NCBI GenBank assembly: GCA_946894095.1
Contig: OX335652.1
Span: 15,461,001 to 15,525,000, forward strand
Direction: 5' to 3'
DNA: 64,000 nt
Source of the DNA: Incurvaria masculella
Taxonomy: Eukaryota > Arthropoda > Insecta > Lepidoptera > Incurvariidae
Shown: positions 1 through 13,769 of the stretch, piece after piece
Layout of the letters: each line of letters starts with the position of its first letter
Position numbering within the stretch: position 1 is the first letter of the stretch
The notes under the pieces: model-generated
What the model saw: only the letters and a program-made list of their open reading frames with translations
Told to the model about the DNA's origin: nothing
The model's database searches: none
Made by a program: the position numbers and the translations under genes

Positions 1-2400
1 ATATGGTGTTTAACATTAAATATATATGGGGTGTTAGCGGAGGCATGGTCCAAATGTTACCACAATTTCTTTTACATATTTGGAGCAAAAAAGGTAAATA
101 ACATTTTGTTTTTTTTTTATTATTTGAGGACAACAAAACACATATAGATAAAGAAACAAAACACATCAACATAATAAAAGTACAACTATCTACATGCAAC
201 AACAGTTGTCACAGAGTAAGTAAAAATAGAGCTTACGCCTAAAATCTGTATGTACCTTAAAACTAAAATTATTTAAGAGATATGACATTGCTATATGCAC
301 ACTTAAATAAAGATAGATCGAATAAAGAAAGTAATTTAAAATTATACGTATATCAAAGAACAATTAAGAAATTAGAATTGTCACCACTTACGGCCACCAC
401 TTACAATAAGACTGTACGACTTAAAACAAACGTCCTCCCCATACTTTTGTGTGCAGGTATTTACAAAAATGTATGGGGAGGACGATATAACATATTTCCT
501 TTAACACCCTGTATAATATAAAGCTGCATAGTTTGTTTGTTTTTTGTTTGAACACACTAATCTCTGTAATTACCAACTGGATTTGAAACATTGTTTTTGC
601 ATTTGATAGGCCAATTCTTGAGGAAGGTTATAGGTAATTTAATATCGCGCTACGACCCTTAGGAGTCGAGTAAAAATAAAACATCAGAAAGAACGCGAAA
701 CGAAAAGGAAGAAATAGCACGAACCGGCGATGCGACGATGTGCGTCGGGGGCCGAAGTCGCAATTAACCGGGTACCTCTCGAGTAATTGTCAAAAACTAA
801 ATTGACCGGAGCGGAGCCGGAAACCTCACCTGGTCTACAATGAATTCTGAAGCAACTCAATTCCAGTTGAAAATACTGGTGCCCACGACAGCATTATCTG
901 CATAGAGCACTCGCCTGCGATTTCTACTTTCGGAAGAAAGCTAGATTTTTTATGATTTAAAAAAACACGATAAAAAGTTGATGAATGATTTTGAGTTGGT
1001 CATGTAGACCTTTGTGTCATCATAATGTTACTAATTAATTTCTGATGATGGAATTATTGCAAGGGTGTCCATGCAAACGAAATTTACATTGAATAGTGTT
1101 TATTTTGCTACCCTCAGCAGGTTAAGTACAGTTAATATAAAGTAATATAATATAATGAAGCGAACATTTATATAACAGAATTGGTCCTCATGCTCACGCA
1201 CAGATTAACATGAGTAAATAAATAAAATAATTACGTAACAGGCCTCAATTATATGTCTAGAGAGAGAACAAACAATCTAAATACATTTTAATGAAGGCAT
1301 AATTCAACGAGTTACAAGAACCAGCAATCATCCCGTTTAAAGTCCTTACCTCTCCACATGGTATTTAGAATGATTTACTGGTTTCGGAAATAAGTGGCCG
1401 TCAGCATGGGAATGTTTCACAGAACATCCAGCATAGAAATCTTAATTATTTGATTTATTTTTTCAACGCAAAAACGGTTAAATCCTTCAAAACGGAATGA
1501 AAAGTCCATCACTGTTAGGGGCCATCAATGGGAGGGGTTTCGTATGACACCACATGTCTACGTTTCCAGGTTCGCAAGTTTAGATACGGCGAAATATGTA
1601 CCAAACCCTTTTAGCCGTAAGTTATTCCCATAGCCGCAAAAAATCCATTCGGTAGGTATCTAACTGCACAAAGAAAGTTTTAATCGAGTTAAAAAAAACT
1701 TATACCTGCATTTCATGGCCCATAAAAACCGTCTGTAACCGATTTGGCAGGGGTGAATTCATCGAAAGAATGGAATTAATGTTTTCATTCAATTGGCGTG
1801 CCCCTTTATAAGAACGCTTCATATCCCTTTGTTATTTTTAAATTGACTGAAACCATATGCGATTAAATGTGTATAGTGGTACTAACTTGTTACGTGATAT
1901 ATGGTGTTACTTATTTAAATTACGATTTAAAATTATTCAATTGATAGTATGTAGCTTATTATGAGAAGATAATAAGCAGATAATTGCATAACAAATGCTC
2001 AAAACGTAGTATTACTTTACGCCTCAGGGGCAAGTCTCGGTGGTCCGATTTCAAAATACCTACAAACCAATTACAGCATGGACATGGAAAAGACAATTGC
2101 CGGTTGGCATTTTGAATTATCAAAACATTTCTTGACCAGACGACCACAATTCGCCAATGATGTTTTATGCCTAAAGAACGATTGGTGATCTTATTGCAGT
2201 GTCATCTAATAGTTGCTATGGTGTCTTACACCATTGAAGTTGTGTGGTTTCCTTAGTATGGGCTCTTTCATAATCGCCTCATAAAAACTCATTTATGAGG
2301 CGCTGGGCCATGAAATATTTGTTTTTTGTATGACCTGAACAAATAAATGAACTAAACTTTACAGATAAATGATATACTTGAATTACTAAAGGTATATTCT
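1..2400. other. AT-rich intergenic DNA, nothing recognised
   Basis: No reading frame longer than 79 codons and no motif of a known family is visible on either strand. The stretch has homopolymer T/A runs and no clear inverted or tandem repeat. I see no RNA gene, terminal repeat or splice-flanked exon that could be defended. Confidence 0.5.
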
Positions 2401-2429
2401 CCCAATCTCTTATCCGTAGCCACTAGAGA

Positions 2430-5400
2430 GAGGAAGAAAATAAAACCATTCTCACACCCACTAGCGACTCACCTGACGTCGCCGGGGTTCGTGAGAAAAT
2501 AAAACGAGACGGCAAATGCAGATCTCGAGCAAAGCGACACCGAATAAAGGCTCCGCAAAGCGAGCGCCGAAGCCAATAGTGATCATGGCATAAAGCCGGG
2601 GAATCGCCCATTGAAGCCTTTGTCGCTGCCGTTTGATTAAGGTAAAAGGGCCGCAATCGCATGTGCGCGAAAGTTCGACTCGGAGGAAGTATCGAGTTCG
2701 CAAACGGGCCCGCTGCATTGTGGAGACGACGATTGAAAGAGATCCTCCGGAGACGCCACCTTTACTATGCGACATACGATCCGCGCTAGACACAATAAGC
2801 GCACGGGTTAGGCCACTCGGGGCCCGATATTGCGCGAGAGAGGGCCGCCCCGCTCCGCCCACGGCGACGTGCGGAGCCATCGAGACGACATCCTGCGGTA
2901 TAATGAATAGGCGGCGACCCTTTGACACCTTTATCGAACCCTCGAGATTGGATTACCGAAACAGTTCCGGCCGCCGAGAAGCCTTCGCCGGGAGCGATCG
3001 GCCGAAGTCGACGAGGATTTGATTGATGGACGCAACGCGACGGTATCTCGCGCGAGGAGCAGCCTCCGACAAATATTCGATTCAATTAAAGATAAACAAC
3101 GGTCCGACGATCACATTTTCAAATATTCGATAAGCGGGAACTCAAATATTAAATAGAAAACGCCACGAGAAGATTGGAAGTGTTGCTCGATAAATAATCC
3201 ATTAAAGATAACCGCTCGGACGAAAGGAGTGAGGAGGGTGAACAATTTGAAGCCCCGCATGTGGTAGAGTCGAGGTGAGGCGGAAAATAAACAACCTCTG
3301 ATCAGCGACGCACAAAAGATAAAGTGCATTCATTCATCTCGCAAGCGATGATTTAATTCCCGACCTGCTCCCACAGACGAACAACAAACAATACTCTGGC
3401 GCTCCGGTGGAAATCTTAATCTGCGGGTTTCAATCTACCATTCCTTCGGCAGCCACAATACCGTTTGCACGCTAAAATTTCAAAGACGACGGGGGAAATA
3501 AACGAGATTCAATTTGCCGAACAAACGAACCTATAAATTCCTATTTACTCTGGAAGCTAAGCAAAATTTAATCTCCGAGGCGCATCGCAATGTACAGTTT
3601 CGACATGCTTTTTATTTATATTCCGGCCAAAGCGTACGTCGCAAGTTAAACGTATTCAGCGCGGACGTCTCGAGACAAGTCAAATTTACGCGGCACCAGT
3701 TCATTACCCGACACCCACTTGTGACTGACTCCACGCGAGAAGTTTCGCGGCCAAAAAATCAACAAGACCAAGCAATTATTCATCGGCGGCTCTGCACCGG
3801 GTCATTAACGATTTGAGGATTTACGATCACGTGCTCGAACTTTAACGAACACGCATAAGCGGGGAGAACCGACGCGACTTCGATTAACCGGCGGATCCGG
3901 CCGCGGATATGAGAATATATCGAACGCGCGAACTTGGATATAACGGATCAGAGCTGATCGAAGAAAAAGAAGCGCGTAAACTACAGCAGAGAACTTCGGT
4001 GACTCGAACGATACTCATCAATTAATGATCGAAATCAATTTCGCAGCGGATAATCGAGAGAACAAGAAGTCTGAGCGTAATTAAAGGTCCGCACAAGTCG
4101 AATGTGCTTTTAAACGAAAAATTATTTGCGACTCGTTTTCTCGGCGGGGGTTTCTCGCCTAATTCGGCGCGCGACGCCTCTCGCAGCGACGATCCGACGC
4201 CGACGATTTATTCAAGATGAAATTCTTTTGTCGTGTTCCCCACTGCGCGACACTCCATAACGCGCCAGCGAGGCGGATTAAACGAAGCCGAGCGCTGATT
4301 GAGACGGTCTGAGATCGAGATCGGCTATCACGCCGAGCTGACCACGCGAAAACGACTAGACACTTTTTAGTTATTAGCTGTCAAAATATTAAACAGCAAC
4401 ATTTTTACAAACATTGGTGGAAAGAATCTGGGCCGTTGTCACTGTACCTCTTGATATTAGAACGTGAAGGGAAGTTCCTACATTCATTAAATTTGAGTGA
4501 ACTGAGGCTACCAAGCTTTGTAGAGACATTTGTTGTGACTTGAACGCGTCACTGAACCTCAGCAATGGCAGGCAATCAGCGAGGTTCTTGCAACATTCCG
4601 AGTACCCGTTAATGAAATTTCGCCATTAATATTTGTGTCACAAGTTTCATACTTTCCTTAACATCTTATATTTAACCTGGACACATCGCCACTAAAAAGA
4701 CAAGATACAAGTATACGCGACTCACGCCGTTTTTCATTACGAGTCCACAATAATCACACATTACCGTAAACTGCAGCACAATATGAGCCGTTCCCAGTAT
4801 CGACGGCCGCTCCGTCCGTCCGGACATGTAAATACACTTACGCGGTGTCGCAGCCAAGTTGCGACGCTTTTTTCCGATCGTATTTTCTCGACGCGTGACG
4901 TTTATACGCACCGGTCGAGGCCGGCGCACCTCGTTCAAAGTCGCCGGGGGCATCCAACCTCACTTGTTAGCATTTCCCACAAGAGAGGTTAGCCACACCA
5001 TCATCGTATATATCCCTGGAACGGCGCTCGCATAATAGGGGCCGTACACGGCATCGTCCCAATTTCGGAGCATCGTTGTTCTTTTCATTAGCTTGCAAAC
5101 TTCGCAAACGAGAGGGATTCCTGGAACGGAACGGAGTTTACCTCCAGCAATGGAACAACGGAACGGTTCGGCCCAACAATCCGTGAAGCACTCCGAGATG
5201 GTAGTGGGTCTTAATAAAGTTCGAAGCGCTAAGAAGATTACACGCTCGGAGCGACGTGTGCCGCGGAGCCCAAATTAGGATTAGTACCGCGGGCGAGGTG
5301 CCGTTGTACAATTAAGTAAAACTAATTTCTATCCATCGCGCCGCGCGTCTCCCGCGACAGAATCCATTATGTCGCTCAGACGTCGGGACGAGGCGGAGGC

Positions 5401-5800
5401 GTCGGTGCCGGCCCCGGTTCAATATCCGTCGAGTAATTACCCCTCGAACAATCGTGAAAATCCTGTCAAACGTAATCGAGTGGCGCGACACGACGCCCGC
5501 GGAGTTCCCTAACGGCCGTCGCGTATTCATCATCTCTCACTCGCCTCGCGTCTCGCGCGAACGGTTCGCCGCCGACGCTTTAGGTTACACCACGAAGCCA
5601 TTACATTACCGCGCCTGTGAATATTTAATGCCGCTCTCGAATTCGGAAAACCTCTCAATCTGGAGATTTTGCAGCCGCAGCGACAACATTTCGAAACAAT
5701 GTTACAGGAGACATTTCGAATGAGATCAGAAAGGTCTTGAGAAATTACACGCATATTGGAACACACAATTTCCATTAATGTATATGCGCTGTTTTTCCAA
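2430..5800. other. CpG-rich intergenic block, no recognisable gene
   Basis: Base composition changes sharply from the AT-rich flank to a CpG-rich block. Open frames of 60-155 codons occur on both strands and overlap each other, as expected when GC-rich DNA lacks stop codons by chance; none shows a family motif or a convincing start. It could be a regulatory region or contain exons of an unrecognised gene. Transcript data would decide; from sequence alone no gene is supported. Confidence 0.4.
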
Positions 5801-8240
5801 CTCATCTATTCCCTTGAAAACTTAATAAATGTAATTGACAAATTATTTGGCCGGTGAAAACCACTTTTTTGTAAAATTATCAACTAAGAATGTGAAAGTT
5901 GGATCAAAGGTTTTATTGATAAATCATAAACCGGGTGTAATTGTACGCTTCAACAATGACAAGCATCTAAATACACTTTCAACGACATTAGACGTTCGTT
6001 GAAGGAATAGAAAAACCCTCATAAAATCATTGACGTGTCCGACCGTCCGCTCGTCCAACCTTGTTTTCGAGCGATACTTATGTTCGTAACGAAACTCTGC
6101 CAGCTCTAACGAACCGATAAAATGATCTACTGGAATTCTCAATCAACTCATTACCATTTACGACATAGCAAACTCTACACCAGCTCTATCTACCAGATCT
6201 ATATCTCGGTGACACTTCAGTTTCAGGTTACAATTATCATATCCAGAGCAGGATCGAGAGCGAGTCAGCGCGAACTATAAAGCGAGATTCATCGCCGTCG
6301 GCTGAAGTCAGCCGATACATATTAAATGAGTCGTGAGAGGAGATCCCGTGAGGTCGGATGGTGAGAGAGATCTGTAGATACGGAGGGGCTCGCGCTAGTC
6401 GGCGGGCCCAGGCGGGCGACCGTCGCAGCCAGATATTTGCATTCACTTCGGAAAGTTAAGCTTCTGAACTGGCCGTCTTCGAGTGTCAGTTCCCGTTGCA
6501 TCAATTTACATCGTAGGTAGTTAATATAACTTACAAATAAGGTTGTTCCGCAACGCAGATGACTCCATTTCCCAGAAGCCTCTTACCTGAAATCACGAAG
6601 TAAAATTATAAATATTGAGGAACGAGCACGCAATTTACTTACAGGATATCATTCCGACAATAAATATTTATCCAAGCCAATTTGTACGGTAAAGTGAATT
6701 CGAGAGATATTTCCTATAAATCAACAACTTCTTCCCACAAAGTAACTGTCAAACAAAACAAACACGCGTCTGCCAAACTTAATACAATTCGGCGCGACAA
6801 CAAATTATTTGAGACGCGCACAAAACAGCGTTTTCCAATTAGACGCACAAAGTAAGGCGAAGAGAGTCAACAAAGCCGTGGAAGGTAACGAACGGTGAAG
6901 ATGGTATGAGAATTCCGTTTCTCTTCTCGACAACTTCCACGTCGCGTAAACGCTATAGAAGATACTCTTACCTATGCCGTTATAGCGAAGTGTAAGGACG
7001 TAAACAAACGACCGCAAGTAGATTGTTAAAACCACGACATATGTACCTGATATAGAACGTTGTCATTTTTGTTTTCAAGTCGAAGAAAACCCGAATAGTT
7101 TATAAAACGAATAGTGCATAAAACACGCACACACACACATGTATTACACAGTAAATCAACAACGCCTCAGAAACACCACAAAGGTTTGACTCTTATTAAT
7201 AACACGAAAAATAGTATGGATTTAAAATTACCCATAGATTGGTTACAATATGTATTACTTATCCTATAATTCGGAAAATATATATGTGAGTGGTTATCGT
7301 TAGATGAGTAAGGCACTATTGCAGCCAACTAAATAAATGTGAAAACCACACGATACGTAACTCAAACGTGGATGTTGAACGGGCCTAAAATATTTCATTG
7401 CTGACCATTACCGTTATTAAAATAGTGACTGAATAATACGATGCGAATAAAATGTTTGCAAATATCATATAATATTGAATCTCACTTCGCTTGTTCTCAT
7501 ATACGATATGAGAACAAGATACCTCGAGACGAAAAAACAATATACGTTCAATAGTTTATTATTAAGATTAATGCACTCCCATATTTCCAATAAGTTTATT
7601 GGTTTAGGTTACATAGAGAGTTTACTTCCATAAACAAATGAGACTGAACAAATAAGTATGATGACTGATGAGTTTTAGCTCATCTAGTCGCATGAATCTT
7701 GTTTGTGATGAGATTACAGAAACAGTTAGTCCTGTACCCATGCGTGCTACACGTAAGGCAATAACGAATGAGTTAAAACGACTGTACCAGTAATATAAAC
7801 GAACGTCAAGAAACGAAACAGAACACCGCGGCACCGCAGCAGGGAAGGCTTCGGAGTGGAGGTGCTAAAACTCGGGCGGGTCAATTAGGTGTCGCGGGTT
7901 ATTACGAGCCGTGTGTGAGAATTTTTAAATAAACAATCGTTACAGATATTTCGAGCGCAGCGATTTTGTAGCGGTACACGCGGCAAAAACGTCGAGCTTC
8001 AACTTATTCAAAAATATACAGCCCACAGCGATTACTTATATTGAATGTTGACCACGCTTAAGAATATAAGTAGACTAGCTATTATTAATTACTAAAAAAT
8101 CAGCAATACAGACACAATATGTATTTAACGGGTAAATGAAAGGCAGGTTCCGGAACGTAATGAGAAAACATTTAGGCCTACTGCACTGCTTCCCGTGCAT
8201 GTCTTAAGAGGTGACTGAGAGAATCGTCGGTCGTGGTTCG
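5800..8240. other. Intergenic DNA, nothing recognised
   Basis: Mixed-composition DNA with a short CA run near 7128-7139 and scattered reading frames of at most 76 codons. No protein motif, RNA gene or repeat boundary is evident. Confidence 0.45.
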
Positions 8241-8244
8241 GATT

Positions 8245-8490
8245 TTACGTACAACTGTAGGTCCCCCTTTCTTACTTACTGTAGGTGGTAGATTTAATCC
8301 CGCCCGGTTCGGTACCATCACATTGAAGAATCGATGGTGGAAGCGGCAATGAAAATTGTCCGCGTTTTCGGTCCAGTTCAATGTAACAGTGCAAAATAAG
8401 AAAGGTCCTTGCATGTCACTAAGATCGTATTGTGGTATTTCGGGTTAATATGACAGTAGGTGTAGCCATCCATGACCAGTTACATGAACA
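8245..8490 (+). repeat. SINE fragment, 5'-truncated and diverged
   Basis: This stretch matches the body and tail of the SINE copies at 10494-10852 and 47279-47577: shared blocks include 'tgtaggtccccctttc', 'cccgcccggttcggtacc', 'gaagcggcaatgaaaa' and the tail-proximal 'gtagccatccatgaccag'. The tRNA-like head is missing and the final A-run is lost, so this is an old copy. Confidence 0.6.
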
Positions 8491-9270
8491 TAGGCGAATC
8501 TGACCATAAGATCAATCGTAACATTTTGTGACAATTTTTTACTTTTACTATAAAATTCTAAACAATTCGGAAAAAAGTTAAATTTTATCTTTAATAATGA
8601 TGGATGATTAATATGTATATTGATATTGAATGTTACCACTGCTACTGCCGACCATATTTCGGTCAAAGAGCAAACGTTGTATGTTCTAACTAACTGCCCG
8701 CGTAGAGTCAGCAAAAGAGGACATTACAGCTGGGCTCGGCGATACTGCGGAGGGTTTAGTGCACTGCACGATTGCTCGTAATTATGTGCTAGTGTCAGGA
8801 TACCGTGTATCGTGACTTTAAAAGCTCCGTTCGAATTTTTCCACTGTTTAAACAAAAGAAAATAAAATAAGAAATACTCAGTCAACCATAGCAAATAGTA
8901 TCAAGATAAAAGGTTATTCCAATTGCAGGAAATGGACATAAGCGTATGCATAAATCTTCCAGTTGCTTTAAACACTCGCTACAGAATTTCATGCTACTAG
9001 GTAGTCAGATATTTACTAAAATTGTATTGTAATAATTGTCCATATTCCTTCTTAAATAAATAACCGATCCTGTAGATCCTTTATCTATAGGGTTATAACC
9101 CTGTGGTATTTCCCCCAAACATCCTAGGGGTTGTCGAGCACACTGGCGTACGCCGTTAATATTTGTACATATATTTATTAATCTATTTTTGTTTATAAAT
9201 AAATAGCTATTAATAAATTGCATTTTATAGTCACCAAGAACCGAACAATCAGAAATGTATCCAAATAGAC

Positions 9271-9820
9271 TAGTAGGTCGCGACAAAAATGGTAACGATA
9301 ACGTAAATGGCGGAAACTGGGTTGACAGGATAAAGACAAACTTTTTGAAGCTAAATGTGTTAGTCTGCCTGTTCCAAGTGGTTGCGTTACGTAGATAAGG
9401 CGGCTGAAAAAGTAATTATGGTGACAAAAAATATATATGATAAGATAAATGGATGCAAATGACGAAGCATGAAAGTATCAGTACATACTTGGTTAGCAAT
9501 ACAAAAACTGAACAAATTTTTGGTTGCATTTCGTAGTTATAGGCGATTTAGGTTACAGATATAACTTTAGGTATATTTAAGTATTTAATAAAAAAACCGA
9601 CTGGTTATTTTTGCATAATTAATAGGTATCAATGTTTCTAGAAAATCTGTATATTCATCAGCAGAAACATACCAACATCTATTTTATATAGCCAATCTAG
9701 ATAACGCAACCACTGGGAACAGGCAGACCGACATATTTAGCATCAGAGGGTTGGTCTCTAACACGTGAACCCAGATTCAGCCATTTACCTTATCGTGACC
9801 AAAAATGTCGTGACCTCCCG
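9271..9820. mobile_element. Nonautonomous inverted-repeat (foldback) element, copy 1
   Basis: About 550 bp, closely matching 31691-32240 along its whole length. The ends are inverted: AGGTCGCGAC on the left and GTCGTGACCT on the right. The inversion continues inward, with 'gtaaatggcgg' near the left opposed by 'cagccatttacc' on the right, and 'tgcctgttccaagtggttgc' opposed by 'gcaaccactgggaacaggca'. No open frame codes for a transposase, so it would be mobilised in trans. The target duplication is not clear because both copies share a few more bases outside the inverted ends. Confidence 0.75.
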
Positions 9821-9972
9821 GAATAAAAGCGACGTTAATCACTCACGGACTCCTAGAACGAGGCACAGGTTGCTTGCTCCCGTCGCGTTGTCGCGGGGTG
9901 GATAAACCCATAAATATCTTGTATGATTACACACGTTTACAAGCGCTAGACAAAATGCTAACCGCTACACGC

Positions 9973-10006
9973 CGCCGCCTCCGCGCCGCCGCCTGCGGAG
10001 GCGGCG
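9973..10006. repeat. GC-only hairpin
   Basis: A 12-bp perfect inverted repeat (CGCCGCCTCCGC / GCGGAGGCGGCG) with a 10-nt loop, within a short CpG-rich patch. No gene is attached to it. Confidence 0.5.
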
Positions 10007-10493
10007 CGGTGGTGACGCGGTACGTTGGCGGCCATCTCGGGCCCATTACATCGGCTTTATTATTTCTAATTACGGCTCATATGCAAACAACGTTATTGCT
10101 TGTATTTTTATGGTTGGGCACAAGAATTTTTCAATAACTGGTTAGTGCGCGCGCGCAATGGAAACATTTTAACATAGTATCTGTAAAGAAGAGCTCAACG
10201 TTAGGTGAGTCGAGGAAGCGTCGAAAAATCGTCGTTATTATTGAAACTCAACATGTCTAACTGTAAGTATATTACGTGTCTAAAAACTTTACTTTTCTCC
10301 CGATTAAGTATAGTAGTAGTATCGCATAGGGGCTTGCAAACCCCTATATATTAATTTTGGTTGGCATAATAACAGTCGGTACCTATAGACAAACCATATG
10401 TGGAGGACGACCATTTTTACCTTTTTTTGCGCCAAAAATGCCAAAGAATATCTGATTAAAGTTAAGTCCGTTAACAATTCAAATATTTCGACA

Positions 10494-10852
10494 TTTTTTT
10501 TTATGCGACCTGACATGAATGGCTAATAGCACACAACTACCGTTATGATATTAGCCCAATTCACCACATTCCCGAAGGAATCAGGTGCCATGCCAGGACC
10601 TTCCCTTCATGTGCACGGCTACATTGAACAACCAATATTTCATCCAATGCGATGGTACCAACCCGGGCGGGCTTAAAACCTACCACCTAGTAGGGGAAGG
10701 GGACCTACAGTTTTACATGGATTCCGAACAATGACGTAGCTCGCATTCGTGACGAAACTCTGAAGAGAAAGACAGTGGTGCATGTCGGTATTGAACCCAG
10801 GCTTCTGGTACGCTAGGCCAGTCCCCGCGCCACCAGGCTACGAGCCGCTTAT
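10494..10852 (-). mobile_element. tRNA-derived SINE, near full-length
   Basis: Read on the minus strand, the element starts with a tRNA-like head: A-box-like TAGCCTGGTGGCGCGGGG (complement of 10823-10840), then a B box GGGTTCAATACC (complement of 10787-10798). The body runs leftwards through 'cccgcccgggttggtacc'-type sequence and ends in CCATTCATGTCAGGTCGCAT followed by an A-run (T-run at 10494-10502 on the plus strand). A and B boxes are the internal RNA polymerase III promoter of such elements. It is noncoding and depends on a LINE for retrotransposition. Related copies occur throughout the window. Confidence 0.8.
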
Positions 10853-10971
10853 ACGACATAGACCATTTTAGTCACAGCCTTAAATATTTACCTTGTATTT
10901 TTAAGTAGTTTCCTACGGAAAATATTTTGTTTAAGTAATGTATTATATTAAAAAAATATGGGAATATATAT

Positions 10972-11168
10972 AGATAACTATTCGACGGATTTATTTACGC
11001 CTCTGCTTATCCATCCCTCATAGTATGTTCATATTTTTATTATTAAAATTACAGTCGGATAATTGTGATAGAAAATGTAATCTTCCAGTAATGACTATCT
11101 GTCTTTGACAGATGTAAATTTGTACTATCAGTCCGATAAGTACTATCTGAGGATTGAAAAATCGGCCC
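10972..11168. mobile_element. PIF/Harbinger-like MITE, left end lost
   Basis: The right end GATTGAAAAATCGGCCC followed by TAA is the same as at 50269-50288, and the interior ('agataactattcg', 'gtccgataattgtgatagaa', 'gataagtactatc') matches that complete copy. The left inverted repeat is missing, so this copy is truncated. It has no coding capacity. Confidence 0.7.
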
Positions 11169-11169
11169 T

Positions 11170-13080
11170 AAAACTGATTACGTTATGACAAATGTATCGC
11201 GCTTTTAGGACTACGTGGATTTTTAAGCTCTTCTAATTGTTTCTTTGTTTAACATAAACAAATTACACAGCTGTTATTGTTTTTACCAGGATGCCTGTGG
11301 ATGAACATACATCTCTACAAGCAATGGACAGTTGAAAAACTAATGATTAAAACGCTCGACAACTATTCTATAGGGATTAATCATGCAGACAAGAAGCCCA
11401 GACAGACGACAATACAGATATCAACGTCGACAGAGATTCCAATTGTATGGCGCGTTTTTTACATTCTTAACTCAGACATTCCTTAAGGTGATGACACAAA
11501 GTCTTCCCGAGAAGTTAGCCGGTCATTAAAACTGATTAAAATAATGCTGGACTAGCTGTTTTCTGAGAATTCTGATTTCGTATAGTAGATGAACAGAAAA
11601 AAAATATTGTTTTGTGAAATCTCCGGAGAATTACTCGTTTGACACTACGAACTATTTATTTTTATTATATAGTTCAAGTACATTTGCAACTTAAAGCTGA
11701 TACACTTTTTCATAACATTTTATTTTAACTAACGTTTGCCTAATTGGTTTTTGAAACAGTTTCTGACCGTTGCCACTTTCATTTGTTTTCTCCAAATTGC
11801 AATGACAATGCATGCTTTAAACAACTGATTCTTGTTTAAACGTATGCAATTAGTTTCTCGGAATCGCTCCAAGTTTATCTAGACAGGTTCCATCCCTGAG
11901 AATATTTGTTTTCACACAAAATATTTGTTTAACGCCATCTCATAGAATATTGAGTTACCAGTTTTAGTTCAGTCAGACATTTGCAAACATTTAATACTGA
12001 TATAGCTACTCAATAACAGACGAGAGCTTAAGACAATTTGGGAAACCTTTTGTGACGGCTATTCTATTTTTTTCCATGTTGGCGGTGCAGCACTCTCCGC
12101 GGCCTTAAGAGGCAACTGGTGAGTCGATAGTTTATAGGAGCAACTATCCTGATAGCGCAGCCACTCACCTCCGTATCTCTGATTAATTAACCAACGACAG
12201 TTCGGTAAATAATTTTCGGATATTACGGCAATTTGTTTCGTAACCAATTAAGATGTCATCGCAGATGTTAGATTTATGCTCGGCAATTAGACAGGTATAG
12301 TGCGGGCATGAATATTGATCAGTTCGGAGACATTTATAAACGGCTTATAATTAGGCCCGCCCGATACTTTTACTATCAATAACTTTTGGCCGCCAAATAT
12401 TTTCGAATGTTTGAAAGAATTTGGGTTTTAAATAACGGGCTTTACGGATTATTTATTGGATATATTTGAAATGTCATTGGAGATTTGGTCAATTTATGAA
12501 GGAAAACATACGCTCATATTATTTTATTTAATTTAAAGTGGCAATTTCTAATTGGACTGTTTTAAGTATTAAAAATATTGCATATTTTAAGGATTATTAC
12601 AGGATTAACCGAGTCAAAGCACATCAATAAGACTAGGCGTTAAGAAAAATATATTCACACGGAGCTCATCTCAGCTCTAGTGTCATCGCTTGGAAGCAAA
12701 CATTCATAAAAAAAACATAACACTGACATCTTATTAAGTGCCCTCTCATTCGTTCTGACAAATATTTGTACATGCGCGAGCGCACACTACCTCTCTGTTG
12801 ACTAACAATCAATGGGAAAATATTCATAGCACAGTTTTAAAAGTTTTAGATGCTCGAACGGTCCATAGCAAATGGAGAACCGACACGCGAAAGACAACAT
12901 TATTCAAAGATGCCGACACAGTTTTTGGTCTTATTTAAGAATGACTATATACATTGTAGTTACATACATGAGAAATAGTCGTAAATAATGTTCTGAAATA
13001 AATCAAATATTTTAGGAACCAAAACAAATCATTAAAAAAATGTTAGTTTGATTGAATATTCTGCTGCTGTATGGGTTCTG
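11170..13080. other. AT-rich intergenic DNA, nothing recognised
   Basis: No reading frame above 69 codons, no terminal repeats and no tandem array are evident. A few short polyA/T runs occur. Confidence 0.45.
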
Positions 13081-13139
13081 CGACGTAAAATAACACACTA
13101 TTGGGAACTCTGAATGTATTCCCGTGCTTACTAAGTGGC

Positions 13140-13362
13140 AGGGTTTACCCCGCCCACGCCTGGGTTGCTACAGTCGCAAGGAATGGAATATGGTTAAAGC
13201 GGCAATGAACATTGTCTGCGTTTTCCATTCATTTCAATAAAGACGTGCAATATAATGAAGGTCCTGACATGGGTGCCATGTCACTTCCTAGGTGGTGTGC
13301 TGGGTTCATATCATGACAGTAGGCAAGGCATTAGCATCCCACGTCCAGCTACGTAAAAACAT
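13140..13362 (+). repeat. SINE fragment, diverged
   Basis: Matches the body and tail of the window's SINE family ('cccgcccacgcctgggtt', 'aaagcggcaatgaacattg', 'aaggtcctgacatgg', 'tcccacgtccagctacgta' plus A-run). The tRNA-like head is absent and the sequence carries many substitutions, so this is an old 5'-truncated copy. Confidence 0.55.
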
Positions 13363-13608
13363 TTTAGAACATATTTAATGGAATGAATATTGATTAATTA
13401 ATGAATATTTCGTGGAGTTAAACGCATTCCACGACTTAGCAATACTAACGAATGACTTCGACGAAATATTCCGGAGAGCGGTATTTCAATTACTCAAGGT
13501 TTTCCGTCGAGATAATTGCTTCGACAACCGATCGCTTATGAAAATGGATTATGAAGATACTGAACTCAAACTCTCGGTTTTGGTTTGAGCCAATTACATA
13601 AAAACCTG

Positions 13609-13765
13609 ACACACACCACATTATGATAGGTACGTCACAACACAAGACACCACCTCAAACGACTTCACTCCACACTACATCACATCACATCACATCACAT
13701 CGCACCACATCACACCACACCACACTACACCACACCACACCACAACACAACACATCACACCACAA
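13609..13765. repeat. CACAT/CACAC microsatellite
   Basis: An imperfect pentamer-like array built from CACAT, CACAC and CACCA units over about 155 bp. No gene overlaps it. Confidence 0.8.
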
Positions 13766-13769
13766 AACC

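Noticed and set aside
2461..3085. Overlapping frames of 99-155 codons in GC-rich DNA
   Set aside because: They overlap on opposite strands, show no motif and no start or splice context; GC-rich composition explains them.
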